From the NCBI GenBank assembly GCA_027943245.1, contig JANDJZ010000163.1, forward strand, positions 1-64,000: 64,000 nucleotides of DNA, given 5' to 3'. A program made the position numbers and the translations under genes. Shown one piece after another: positions 1-11,900 of this stretch (position 1 is its first letter; each line of letters opens with the position of its first letter). This stretch comes from Acanthamoeba sp. SK_2022b (Eukaryota > Discosea > Longamoebia > Acanthamoebidae). The notes beneath the pieces were generated by a model. The model saw nothing but the letters and a program-made list of their open reading frames with translations. It had not been told where the DNA came from and did not search any database.

Positions 1-454
1 AGTTCTTCAGCTTCCCCAGCAGCTTGACGTCCAGGCCCGGCTGCAGCGCTATCTGCTTGTCCGACCCGATCTGTTACCCCCCCCCTCCACCGCTGTCAGC
101 CGACCGTCACCGCAGAGCCACGCACGGGCGAGCGAGGCCAGGCACCTGGCCGATCAGCGAGAGGGTAAAGGCCATCCAATAGCACTGCATTCTTGCGTTC
201 TGGCTGCTCCTCTGCAGATGGTCCCACCGCGCAGAGAGGTAACAAAGAAGCATGAACGGAATGCGGCGAGGAAAGCGGAATGGAATGTGTTTGGAGGGTA
301 ACGCGCACCTCGACGGCGATCAGGAGGGCGTTGATGATGCGCTGCAGGAAGGGCTGGTTGAGCGCGTGGGCGGTGAGGGCCTCCGTCTCGCGCAGGAACA
401 TGAACAGGTCTTTCGCCGCCACAGGAACACCGGCTTGCATCGTGACTTGGCTTG

Positions 455-519
<65 letters not shown>

Positions 520-775
520 TTGTGAGCACATACGCGCTTGCGTTCCAAGAACAGGGAAACGCGGGGCGGGCGGGAGAGGCACTGTACCAGAGCCAGATTC
601 GAGGTAGTCCATGCTCGAGGCCAACGGTAGCGACACCTCGTACGTGAAGAACTTGGTGGTGTCAGCGCAGTAGATGCACTTTTCCAGGATTTCGTTCTCC
701 TATTGTGTCGTGTCGTTGTCCGTGTTGTGTGCGTGCGTGCATGTGCGTGCATGTGTGTGTGTGCGTGCGTGCGTG

Positions 776-842
<67 letters not shown>

Positions 843-2672
843 TGAGCTTCTCTGGACGAGTGCAAGGGGGAGGGGAACGGGGGACCTCGAGCTGCTGTTT
901 GAGATCGGTCGCGTCGGAGCCGAGCGAACCGAGCGGGAGGGCGGGGATGCTGGGCCCGCCCGAGGCGTCGCTGATCGGCTCCTTCTCCTTGCCCTTGCCC
1001 TTCTTCTTCTTTTTCTTCGACTTCTCGCTGCCTCCCTCGCTTCGGTCGCTCACATCTGCGCACACCTCGCGTTGAGCAACGACCACGACCACGACCACAA
1101 AAACCACGACCACGAAGACGGCCACGACGAAATCCACGATCACAAAAACGACGACAGACGAAAGGTGAAGGGCCGCACCATCGTCGTCGGTGTCGGCCTC
1201 GCCGTTGTTGCGGAAGGCCTGCCGAGGCGAGAGGGCCTTGCGTCGGATGGTGCTGATCACGCCGCCGCCGCCGCCAACCTTCCAACTGCCCGAGTCGGCG
1301 CCGTCGCCGTACATGGACGGCATCTCGTCGTTGGACTTCTTGCGCCGGCCCAAGAGCTGGGCGCTCGGGCTGCCCACGCCGCCGTCAGACACCACGCCCT
1401 CGGCCAGCTTCTTGTAGCCGGCCGTCTCCTGCTTCAACTGCTCCAGCTCCTCCTGCAGCTTCTTGATTTTCTGTTGCATTTTATTTAGTATTTATTATCC
1501 AAATAATTCCATTTAAGTTTAAGGTTGCCACATATGTTAACTATTATATAATATACGTAGGATATCATTAAAATTATAATAGAAGTAAAAATAAATAAAG
1601 AGAGCACATACCTTATCCTGTTGTTCGTTGGTTTTGGTGAGCTTCTTGACCTCGTCCTCCTTGGACTTGAGCATGCGGACGGAGGAATCTAATTCCTTCT
1701 CCTTCTGCTTGGCCTTCTCGCGCTCCAGTTCCAGCTCCTTCTTCACCTTCAGCTCCCCGCTCATCGTCTTCAACTGCGCGCTCGTGAGCTTGATCGTGCC
1801 TACCACTCGCAAGCCACCACCACCAGCAGGGCAAAACGCTTGTAAGCCACGACAGCTGTCGCACACGCACACGCACACGCACACGCAAACGCACACGCAC
1901 ACGCACACGCACACGCACACGCACACGCACACGCACACGCACAGCAGCGTAGAGTGGAAAGGCCTACCCGACTTGTCTCCAGATCGAGTGACCGTGTCGA
2001 CGATCTGGTGCATCTTCTCGAGCTCCTCTTCCTGCTGCTCGGCCTGCTTCATCACGCGCTTGAGTTCCTCCTCGCGCTCCTTGAGCCGTTTCTTGGTCTC
2101 CTCGAGCTCGTGTCGCACCGCTTCGCCATCACCTCCGGCGCCGCTACCCTCGCTCTCCTTTTCCCCCTTGTCCCCCTTCTTGCCCTTACCGCCGCCGCTG
2201 TTGTTGTTGGCCTTCTCCAGGTCTTTGCGCAGGCTGGCCGCCTCGTCGTCCTTCTTCTCGATCCATCGCTTGAGGTCGGCCATCTCCTTCTTGATCTCCT
2301 TCCACCCGCGAGCGCTCCCGGCGCCGCTCGAGCTCCTCTTCTTGCCGTCGCCCGGGTCGCCGAGCCTGGCCCGGAGCTCGATGAGCTCGACCATGACCTG
2401 GTCCCTCTCGGCCATCTCCTTCTTGAGGTCCTTGACCTCCTTCTGCAGCTGCTTGAGCTCCTTCTCGATCTCCTTGTTGAGCCCGTTCTGCATGCTGAGC
2501 GCTCCGCCAGAGCCGAACGGGATCGCGCTGGGCGCGGCCACCGGGTAGTCGAGCGAGTACGACAGGTCCATTCCGCCGTCCTTTGACTGCTTGGCGCCGT
2601 CGTCGCTGTCGTCGTCCTGATGATGAGCGACGCCACGACCACGTGGAGCAATCCGCAATTGGTTATCACGGG

Positions 2673-2737
<65 letters not shown>

Positions 2738-3882
2738 CGCGTACCATGTCTGAGTCAGATTCCATGTCCGAGTCGTCGATGTCGGTCTCGCTCTGGTCGT
2801 CGTCATCGTCCACGTCGGTCTGCAGATCGTAGTCGTCGTCATCGCCACGACCACCCCTGCGCGCGAGAAGGGCCGGGATTGTGAGCGAGCGAGTGCTCCG
2901 CCTTCTCACGCGCGTACGAACGCGTTGCTAACGAACAACAGACGGGGGAGACGGCCCAACTCACCTGCTCACGATCTTCTTGTTGCCTATCTTGAGCCAC
3001 TCGGCCTTGATGTTAAACTGCATCCGATACGCGATAGGTTAGCTCCACTTTTGTGTCATTATGATCACGCGCGGTTGGTGGTCGTGGTCGTACTGTGATC
3101 GATGGGGCGATGGCGAAGCCGGACGACTTGGACTTACTGGCCTTCGAGGCCACGATGGGGAACGTGACTGACTCATCTGTCCTGTGCGTGGACGCGGCGC
3201 AGAACAGCCGCGAGTTGTCAGTGCGAGCACTGATCGCATCCGAACCGAGGGAGAAAGGTGACATACTTGTCCGTAGCGTACTGGGCCAGGTCCACTTCGA
3301 AGGTGGTCACGGAAATGGACTTCTTCTTGTCCGTCGACTGTGTCACGCACTATGATCAGTGATGCTTGTGCTAGTGTGCGTGCGTGATGTTGAGGAGGAT
3401 TCTGCACCTGCTTGAGCGTGAATTCGATGGTCTTCTGCTGGAACTTGTGGAGCGTGGGGTACTGGATCAGGGTGGCGTCGATGGTGACCGCCTGTGGCTT
3501 CTTCCATTCCGCAGCACCGTGCTTCACGCGTGCTCCCTCGGACTCGCCCTGTGAAAGTGTCGCCGTGGCCACCGCGATCACGGGCGGGTGAGACCAGCCC
3601 AGCAACCACACGCCATGATAAATATGAAATAAAAATTCAAAAAAAAAAAAAAAAGTACGGGTAGAGACTGGCTGAATGTTTACTGCAAGGAGCAAACAGT
3701 TGGGGTACCTTGTTCGACTTTTTGGAGCCTCGCTTCCAAGCAATGCTGACATCCGAGTCGTTGAGTGCGGGAGAGAGATTAAGAAGCGATTTGAGATGAA
3801 GCGTGAATTTGATCTTCACGTTGCGCTTGGCCTTTTTGTCCGCCTTGCCTATTTTCTCCTTCGTTTTCGAAGACCTCTTCAT
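1..3882 (-). CDS. NT-C2 domain (EEIG1/EHBP1-type) coiled-coil protein, 3' end cut by window
   Basis: The ATG is at 3882-3880 and the gene runs off the left edge. The first ~170 residues come from short exons between 3882 and about 2950. They look like an NT-type C2 domain: KIKFTLHLKSLL, VSIAWKRGSKK, KKSISVTTFEVDLAQYA, SVTFPIVASKASK and FNIKAEWLKIGNKKIV are the expected strands. An Asp/Ser-rich acidic stretch (about 2850-2750) follows. Then comes a long coiled coil (about 2550-1620 and 1480-1380) with heptads such as LQKEVKDLKKEMAERDQ. The last exons seen (about 690-600, 440-309, 198-150 and 72-1) encode a helical region with FLRETEALTAHALNQPFL and CYWMAFTLSLIGQ. That region is reminiscent of the dilute-like C-terminal regions of some NT-C2 proteins, which is inference. 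NT-C2 proteins usually link membranes or endosomes to actin or signalling. Four introns carry microsatellites. The N-terminal C2 assignment is fairly secure; the C-terminal one is weak. Confidence 0.7.
456..518. repeat. (TG)n microsatellite in intron
   Basis: Pure TG array of about 63 bases inside an intron of the NT-C2 gene. On the sense (minus) strand it reads CA. Confidence 0.95.
723..840. repeat. (GT)n/(GTGC)n microsatellite in intron
   Basis: Impure GTGC/GTGT tract passing into a pure GT array from about 778 to 840, within an intron of the NT-C2 gene. Confidence 0.95.
1860..1942. repeat. (ACACGC)n hexanucleotide array in intron
   Basis: About 13 tandem ACACGC units with one variant (ACGCAA near 1886), in an intron between coiled-coil exons of the minus-strand gene. 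Confidence 0.95.
2671..2735. repeat. (GT)n microsatellite in intron
   Basis: GT array of about 65 bases in the intron separating the acidic exon from the coiled-coil exon of the NT-C2 gene. Confidence 0.95.
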
Positions 3883-4406
3883 CCCTCTTCCGGACTGTAG
3901 GCTATAAATTCAAAATAAAGAATAAAAGGAATAATCGCTCGCCGCGGAACGACACACACGAAGTCGATGGTTGGCTGCGTGAGGACCGCGTATGCGAACT
4001 GGGAATGTGGGAGCCAGGCTGGGTGGGAAGTGCTGCGGGGGAAGGGAACGAGTATACGGCCACGAGGGGTGACTGGGTGGCCAGCAGGGTTCTCGGACCG
4101 CGTTGGGTTGGGGAGTGCGAACAGAAGTCAGGAATGGGAAAACTAATAACGAATATTAAGATTTCCTAATGATTTCCAAAACATTTCTCATATTTCCTTC
4201 GCAGCCAGTAGCCTGGTAACCTGAACAACATACAATTTTAAATTGCAAAAAGCAAGCGCACACGCAAGCATCTCCTTTTTCACATATCTTCTCGTTGTCG
4301 CGCCACATATTAAAATGCTCTTGCTACAATAATAAACAATTAATAGGCGAAAAGGGCAACAAGTGTACAGGGGTCCCTGAGTTCATTCGATTGTATCGAT
4401 TCCCTC
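3883..4406. other. Divergent intergenic region
   Basis: This lies between two genes transcribed away from each other and must hold both promoters. The half near 4140-4340 is AT-rich compared with the coding DNA. I see no convincing gene, TATA element or RNA gene. Confidence 0.6.
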
Positions 4407-5100
4407 ATGGAGGCCCCTGCGCCCGACGTAGCGCGGAACGGCCAAAAACAGCGGAAACGAAAGCAGAAAGAGGGCAAGGCGACAAGGGTGAAGGAGCTTG
4501 AGGCCCGATTAAATGGAATGGAGAAGGAAATAGCAAACCTCTTGCTCCGCTGGCAAGGCGAGATGGGCCAAGGAAGCGGCTCTGTTCGCTTTGCCTCCAC
4601 CTTATCACAGATTCCGAGTAGAGGCAATCCATTTGCTACAGTGCAAATCTCTGTAACAGGGGAGCCCGCGGAAGGTGAAGCAGGCGACAGCGTAGAGAAG
4701 GAGCTGCAGCAAATCGATCGCGAGATGGAGGCGCTCCTGCAAAGACGACGCGAGATGGAGCGACTACGCGGCGCCCCACAACCAACCAACAACACCAGTG
4801 ACCAGAAGACGCCCCCGCTACTGCGACGAAAGAGTGGGAGCGGCATACAGCCCACACGACGCAAGCGCAACCCGACCATCTCGCTGGGCAGCGAACGCGT
4901 CGTGACGTCGGCCAGCGGCGACGCCCAGCCCAGCCCGTCTGCCGTGCCGTCCCCTGCCGCCGACCACCAGCACGAGGCGGACTACGACGGCGAGGCCACC
5001 AGTAACAAGGCCACGGAGACCCACGACCGACGCCCGAGCCGCAGCCGCAGCCGCAGCTCCAGCACCGCCGCTGCGCCGGTCCACGCAGAAGTGGTACGGC

Positions 5101-5146
<46 letters not shown>

Positions 5147-6057
5147 ATTGCCCTCCAGTGCCAGTCGACGACGCTCACTCATGCGCTTGGTTGGGTGTCC
5201 CCGTACGACAGACAAAGAAGGCGGAGCAGAGCGCGCCGGACCCGGAACCGACCTATCGGCGGTCGCGGAGCTTCGTGCTGCCCGCGTCGATCAAGGGCAA
5301 CGACATCATCCAGGCGCTGAAGGAGCTGGCCGACGCCGAGAGCCTCGACCTCGCAAACACCGAGGAGACACGACGCCGCACGTCGACCTCGGGGTCGAGC
5401 GGCGACGACGACTCGCGATCGGTGTCGCCGCGCTCGGTGTCGCCCCGCGGCTTCCCGCCCATCTTGTCGTCGTCTCCCATATCGTCCTCGCCGACGTCGT
5501 CTTCGTCGTCGTCGTCATCGCCCTCCCGACGTCACCACTTCCTGACCTTCACGCGCAAGAAAGGGCGGGAGCAGCACGTCAGCGCGCGCGAGGAGCGAGC
5601 GTCCGACCGGTCGGAGGAACAGCAGGAGACCGCGGAGAAGGGCGGCAAGCAGCAGCAGGAGGAGGACCGCATCGACAAGTCGACCGGCAAGCGCGTCGCG
5701 CGGACCAAGTCGCTGCGCATGCAGTTCATTCCGTGGAGCAAGGAGGAGATGGACAAGGCCCGCGACGAACGGAAGAAGACCGGCAAGGGGAGGAACAGCG
5801 TCGGCCACAACGCGGACCTGCTGAGCACCGAGTGCCACAAGCTGCCCCAGGTGGCCGTGCGGCGGAGCGTGGACGGCGGGGTGCCGCACCGACACCAGCA
5901 CCTCCGCCGATCGGTCGAAAAGCGGGAGGCCCACGCCGAGTACCTCCACGTCGAAGAGGCGCGATGGGACGGCTTCGCAAAGGAGGCCAGCCTCATCGAT
6001 CCGGTGCCGCCCACCTTGCTGATCTTTTGGCCACTTCTGCATCGCTCACCCTGGCCT

Positions 6058-6088
<31 letters not shown>

Positions 6089-6445
6089 CGCGCGCGCGCG
6101 TGTGTTTTGTGTGATGTGGTCTCGTGCACAGCTGGACGAGGACTCTGGTTTCTATCACTTCAATGTATACTTCTCGGCCTCCAACCGGGCGCAGGCGCGA
6201 CAGTTCCACGCCGGCTTGGACCGATTTCTCCAACAGTTCGATGTCGCGGTTCGTTTTCGTTCGAGCCACGATGAACACAATCGCGATGCCTCGTCTCACC
6301 TCGACGTCGCTCTTCCTGTGTGTGTTGTGTGGGTGGGCAGGCCCAGGCGACGGACTACAACGCTGGCCTGTTGGGCCCTATCTGGGTGACAGCGCCCAAG
6401 GTGCTGATCCTACCCAACGGCGAAGTCGAGAAGGACCTCGGCTGA
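4407..6445 (+). CDS. Orphan Ser/Arg-rich protein with N-terminal coiled coil
   Basis: Four exons are supported: 4407-~5090, ~5214 to ~6000-6060, a short exon from ~6130 to ~6246, and 6341-6445 (TGA). The N-terminus is basic and helical, with heptad-like segments ([20 protein letters not shown], and [20 protein letters not shown] near residues 92-112). A low-complexity middle has an RSRSRSSS tract and two [14 protein letters not shown] repeats, typical of phosphorylated disordered regions. Exon 2 continues with [20 protein letters not shown] and a [16 protein letters not shown] conserved-looking patch. The last two exons look folded ([40 protein letters not shown]). I recognise no family. Two introns contain microsatellites, including a GC alternating tract. 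The end of exon 2 is uncertain. Confidence 0.6.
5100..5147. repeat. (CT)n(CA)n microsatellite in intron
   Basis: CT array passing directly into a CA array in the first intron of the orphan gene at 4407-6445. Confidence 0.9.
6057..6106. repeat. (TG)n(CG)10(TG)n alternating purine-pyrimidine tract
   Basis: An uninterrupted alternating tract: TG repeats, then 20 bases of CG alternation at 6081-6100, then TG again. It lies in an intron. Alternating CG/TG of this length is a classic Z-DNA-prone sequence. Confidence 0.9.
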
Positions 6446-6653
6446 GCCACGGCCGTCGCCGCTTCCCTCTCCCTCCCCTGTATCATCACCGTCCCCGTAC
6501 CATAGAAGCCTTGGGCAAGGGCTCCTGCCCGCTTCTCTGCTCTGCTCGATGGCGCGATTGGCGGGGATCGCGCTGGGTTATTTCCCGGATTATGAAAAGA
6601 AAATGGGCCGGAAAAAACCGGTTGCTCGCTATTTTGTTTCACGCCGCCAAGTC

Positions 6654-8579
6654 ATGATGCGCCTGACCCGCCCCGCTTCCTCATCGCTTGCCTCTCGCTT
6701 TGCGCTCGCGCGGGTCGGCCCCGCGGCGTCGAGCCGCCTGTACTCCAAATCGACCGAGACCTCCGTCGCCTCATCGTCATCGGCATGCACTCCGCTCGCC
6801 CCGCCCGAATACACCACGGGCATTCAATTCATTGCGCACCGCGAAACTTTCCCTGTCTACCGCATCATGGACGATGATGGCGAGGTCCTCGATGCTGCGC
6901 AGCTTCCGGAGGTACATTATCGCCATGTTGTCGCTCTATTTTGTGATTTTATTTTAGTAGTATTATTAATATTTTTTATGTTTTTTTTGCCAATTGAATT
7001 GTGGCAATCGTTTTTGACGATGGGGGCCGCCGTTGTGCAGGTGGGCCAAGAGCTGACGCAGAAGATGTACAAGAACATGGTGACCCTCAACGTGATGGAC
7101 GGCGTCCTCTACGACGCGCAGCGTCAGGGCCGTATTTCCTTCTACATGACCGCCTCGGGCGAGGAGGCCACGCACGTTGGCAGCGCCTCCGTGCTCGACC
7201 CCGAGGACGTCATCTACGCCCAGTACCGCGAAGCCGGTGTGCTCATGTGGCGAGGGTGCGAACCCTTCACGCAGCCGCCACTCTGCTTTGCGTGTGTGCG
7301 TGTGTATCAAGCGAGCAGTGCTCACTCCACAGCGACACTCCGCGCAGGTTCACGATTGCGGACTTCATGAACCAGTGCTTCAGCAACGAGCTCGACAAGG
7401 GCAAGGGCAGGCAGATGCCGGTGCACTACGGCTCGAGGCAGCTCAACTTCCAGACCATCTCCTCGCCTCTGGGCACGCAGATCCCACAGGCCTCCGGCAC
7501 CGGCTACGCGCTGAAGCTCGCCGGCAAGCCCAACGTCTGCATCTGCTACTTTGGCGAGGGCGCCGCCAGCGAGGTGCGGCTGCCTTTTGCCTTGCGCCGC
7601 GTGCTGCGTGCTCGTCCGTGTGTGTGTGGAATGGATTCGGGTGATCACTCACTCACTCACTCATCCGCCTGCCGCTCCAGGGCGACTTCCACCCCGCGTT
7701 GAACTTTGCCGCCACTCTGCGCTCGCCCACCATTTTCTTCTGCCGAAACAACGGGTAACCCCCCCCCTCTCCCTCTCTGGCCAGCTCCTCTGGCGTTCGC
7801 CCTTTGCTCCCACAGCATCGCCGCCTGCGACCGGTCTGCTGACCTCCCCCTCCCCCTCCCTCCCTTCAGTTATGCCATTTCCACGCCCGTCAAGGAGCAG
7901 TACGCCGGTGACGGCATCGCCGGCCGAGGCCCGGGCTACGGCGTGGCCACGGTGCGCGTGGACGGCAACGACGTGTGGGCCGTCTACAACGTCACCAAGG
8001 CCGCTCGCAAGATCGCCCTCGAGGAGGGCAGGCCCGTCCTCATCGAAGCCATGACCTACCGGTATAGGCCTCTCCTCTCTTTGCTGCTCGTCGTGCCCAC
8101 TTTCACTCACCAGTACGTGTGTGTGTGTGTGTGTGTCGTGCGGTTCAGAGTGGGGCACCACTCGACCAGCGACGACTCGTCGGCCTACAGGTCGAAGGAG
8201 GAGGTCCAGAGATGGGCGCAGAACAACAACCCGATCTCGAGGCTCAGGAAGTTCATGGAGAAGCGGGGCTGGTGGAGCCAGGAACAGGAGGACGAGATCA
8301 GGAAGGCCGCCCGGAAGGAGGTCCTCGAGCAGCTCAAGCTCGCCGAGCAGAGGCCCAAGCCCCACGTGCGTCTACCTGCCTCCCTGATTTATTTCTGTAC
8401 CATTTTTTGTTTTTGTTTTTGTATTGGCTCGCTCGCCGTCGACTAACGCCGCTGCGCAGGTGGACGAGCTGTTCACGGACGTGTACGACTCGGTGCCCAA
8501 GCACCTGCAGGAGCAGAAGGCCGAGCTGGAGGCCATGATGCGCAAGTACCCCGAACACTACACCAACACCTCGCACTAG
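6654..8579 (+). CDS. BCKDHA: Branched-chain 2-oxoacid dehydrogenase E1 component, alpha subunit (mitochondrial)
   Basis: Seven exons join in frame: 6654-6911, 7041-7255, 7348-7573, 7681-7754, 7870-8061, 8149-8365 and 8460-8579. They give 433 residues, the usual family length. The subunit binds thiamine diphosphate and decarboxylates the 2-oxoacids from Leu, Ile and Val in the mitochondrial BCKDH complex. The start gives a presequence rich in Arg and Ser ([18 protein letters not shown]). The ThDP-binding segment is [20 protein letters not shown] followed by FFCRNNGYAIST. The regulatory phosphorylation loop [16 protein letters not shown] is intact, so kinase control of the complex is likely. 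The C-terminus keeps the [13 protein letters not shown] segment. The beta subunit is not in this window. No oddities apart from a short GT tract in the last-but-one long intron. Confidence 0.96.
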
Positions 8580-8986
8580 GGCCAATCACCGTCGCGCTTC
8601 TTCTTCCCACACACTATTAAACCCCTTATTTATTGGGCGTGATGATCACACCGAGCCCAAGCACGGACGGGCTTGTTCGTTCGTTCGTTGTTCGTGTATC
8701 CGCTTCGTTCCTCTTGTGCCACGTTTCGCCCGACCGTTGGTGTGCAACTCCACTTGGCTCCTATTGGGGCGACAGGCAAAGCTCCGCACCAGTCATCACT
8801 GCGCGTTTTCGTAATACAGCTGGCCAATCCCCTATCGCTGCCCCGGCGGATAGGGAAGCTCCTCCCGTGACCCAAATCCCTCTGGAGGGCTCTTCTGTTT
8901 CTCATCTCGCTCCTGTTCACTTCGGTCACTTTGCTTCTCTCCCATTTCTTGTGTTGTGCAACAACTCTCCAAGAAGAAACCTCCTG
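8580..8986. other. Intergenic region after BCKDHA
   Basis: The 3' region of BCKDHA and the promoter region of the CAP-papain gene. It holds a GTTCGTTC tandem near 8672-8690 and a reverse-oriented copy of the GCCCAATAAA motif (8629-8639). The minus-strand reading frame across it has no recognisable protein features. Confidence 0.6.
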
Positions 8987-11900
8987 ATGATGGCGGGATC
9001 TACCACCAGCCCGAGCGTGGCCTTTGCCGCGCTGGCCCTCGTGCTCCTCGTGGGCGCGAGCTCGGTCCACGCCTACGGCGAACCCTCCTCTAATCGCCCG
9101 TCCTACCAGGAGCGCACCTTTGCCTCCCTCCTCAACGCCGCCCGAGTCGGTACCTCAACCCTTCTGCCTCCTTCGTCTCCTAGATATCCCAAAAGAGAAG
9201 ACAATGGAGCTCGAACGTGATTGGTTGACTCTCTCCATTGGGCAAACAGGGCCATCGGGATATCGCGCCAACTACATGGCAGGCTACACGACTACGGGCA
9301 TACTCACGGCCGCGGGAAAGGCTCCGCTCTACGTGGACCCCAAGCTATCGCAGACTGCGCGTTCGCATTCCACCGATCTTGTACGCCGGCCCGCTTCGTG
9401 CAATCTTCACTTTGCCCTAGAAGTAGAGGAGAGGAGAAGGAGAAGGAGAAGTTTGACGCGTGCTCGGATGGCTACAGACCACCTGCCACAAGGTGCAGTT
9501 CAACAGCTGCGACGGCACGGCCTGGGCAACTCGCGTGCGCAACACCTACAGCTGTACCTCGGGGTGCCTCCCACCACAAAGCTCTCTGCACTGGTTTCTC
9601 GATGCCAGGCGATGGTCTCACTTGCGTGAGCGCTCTAGGTCTATCGGCGAGAACCTGCAGGCGGCCTACTCCAACAACCCGCTGGTACTCTCCTGGCTCT
9701 CTGCGTGAGACTGCACGCCTCCTAGTGGCTCACGCTCACGCTCTTTCTCGGGCGTATGTGGCAGAGTGCGATCAATGACGGGCTGTGCGGATGGACCCAG
9801 AAGGCAGACGGCAGTTACTACTGCTGCCCTGGTATTGACCCACCGCACTCCTTCTCCTCCCCTGTCGCTGACGCTGTGCAGATGGCGGCAAGAACACGGC
9901 GGGACAGGCATGCGATGGCTCAAGGTCCATGTACCTCTCGGTGAGCTACAGCCGCGTGGGTGTGGGCCTCGGTTCAGACTCAACCAACGGTCTCTCCTAT
10001 TGGTACCCCCTCGCTCTCCTCTACTCATTCCCTCTATTTTTAGCTCACCGACAATCGGTTAACACAGGACCACCGACCTGGGATCGTGCAACTCGGAGAC
10101 CTACGCCAACCGCATAGCCTCCGGCTCTCACATCCTCCTGGTGCCTCACGCCTTCCCGCGCGCGAAGTGGAAGCAAGCTTTGACCAATTAACTTAACAAC
10201 GTTGTTGTATGTGCAGAACGGCATGACGAGGTTCTTCGCCACCTTTTGGGACGCGTCAGGCACTCCCCTCTCCGCCCAGGTGGTCGTCAATGGCGTGGCC
10301 ACCAACCTCGCTCTCGACACCGGCTCCGCCGGAAAGGTTTCCCTCGCCCAAGTCAACAAGATCAGAAGATTCTTCTTGTCGACACATCAGCTGATTGGTC
10401 TGATTTTTATTCTCCTGTTGCAGGGTAACTACTTCGTGCAATTGGCGACTGGCAGTGGGTGCCGGTCGTACTACTTCCAGTTCAAATCAGCCAGTGGCGG
10501 CATCTATCGCTATCCCGAGACCGGTTTCTTCAACACCTTCGGCGAGGGCTCCTGCACCACGGACTGGTCTGCCACTGCCGGTATGCCCGTGGCGTGGCTC
10601 GCTTGGCACTGGCACGTTTGTGACAGCGTTGGCTCATGATCGCCTGCGTGTGTTTTCAGTTGGCGGAGCGACCGCCACGGTGCCCGGCGTGCCGCAGGGC
10701 GTGACCATCAGCAGCATCACCACCAACTCCGCCCTGGTCTCCTGGACTGCTCCGGCCACTGATGGCGGCAGCCCCGTTACCGGCTACGACATCAGCATCA
10801 CGTACGCGCTTCCTTTCATGTTGGTTTTGGCCACACGCTTTTGCCTACTCATCGTTTCGGCGTGCGTGAGTAGTGGCCCTGGCCAAACATTCTCGTACAC
10901 GACCACCACGCTGTCCATCTCCGCGGCCTGTACGCCTTGCCCACTTTCGGTGCTTGGCAGGCAATGCTGACGTCATTGCCACTCCCAGCATTGTTGGCCG
11001 GCAACACCTACACCGTGAAGGTGCTGGCCAAGAACAGCGCAGGATCGGGCCCCTACGCAGCCGACAAGACCTTCATCACCCTGGCCACTGCGCCGAGCCC
11101 GAGCGCCTCGCCCACCAGGAGCCCTTCTAGAAGCCCCTCCGCCACTCCCTCACGCAGCCCGAGCGCGTCGCCGAGCCAGGGCGCCTCCCGCAGTCCCACG
11201 CCCACCCGCTCGCCAAGCCCTAGCCGCTCGCCCAGCCGCAGCCCTTCGCCCTCGCCCAAGTCCAGCAGCGGCTGCACTACCGCCGCATGCTGTGCGTCGC
11301 CTCCCCTCCCTCAAACCCACAACCGAATGGCCGGCCACAACTCATGCTTCATTTGTTGTCGACCACAGTGCCGTCGTCGTACAACTTCCACAGCCAGAGC
11401 GGCTGCTTCGTGGGCATCATGGACCAAGGCCAGTGCGGCAGCTGCTATGCCTTCTCGACCGCTGCTGCGGCCTCTGACCGTCTGTGCCTGGCACAGAACA
11501 CCAAGCGCTTCCTCTCGCCGCAGGAGATCCTCGATTGCGGCAAGAGCAAGGCCTGGTTCGGCAACGTAGGCACACCTGTCTCCCTACTACTACTATTTTT
11601 CACTCATACCAACGCACGCTCATATCACTGCCTACACCGCAGTCCGGATGCGATGGAGGTGACCCCTACCAGGCGGCGCTGTTGATGAAGACTGTGGGCT
11701 ATGCGACCAGCGACACCATCAAACTTGGCGGCGGCTGCCGCCCCTACACCTGCTACAGCGGCTCCTGCTCGTCCAACCCCACCTGCTCCGTACGCGGCCT
11801 TGCCCACCGTGCACGCATTCCTTGCATCTATTAACCTATGGCGGTGCAGACTACGTGCAAGGACGGGTCGACGGCAACCAAGTTCAAGGCCACTGGGGCA

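Noticed and set aside
96..1488. Long reading frames on both strands dominated by (TH)n, (CV)n or (HT)n runs
   Set aside because: They are translations of GT/AC microsatellites inside introns. The flanking true exons are in other frames and show codon bias and family similarity.
4407..6389. One continuous 660-residue frame through the orphan gene
   Set aside because: It reads through microsatellites and continues in a frame of Arg/Gly/Ala-rich noise. The spliced version gives coherent exons, and the last exon ends at 6445.
8630..9070. 146-residue minus-strand frame downstream of BCKDHA
   Set aside because: No similarity, no hydrophobic core pattern, and it overlaps the promoter and first exon of the CAP-papain gene.
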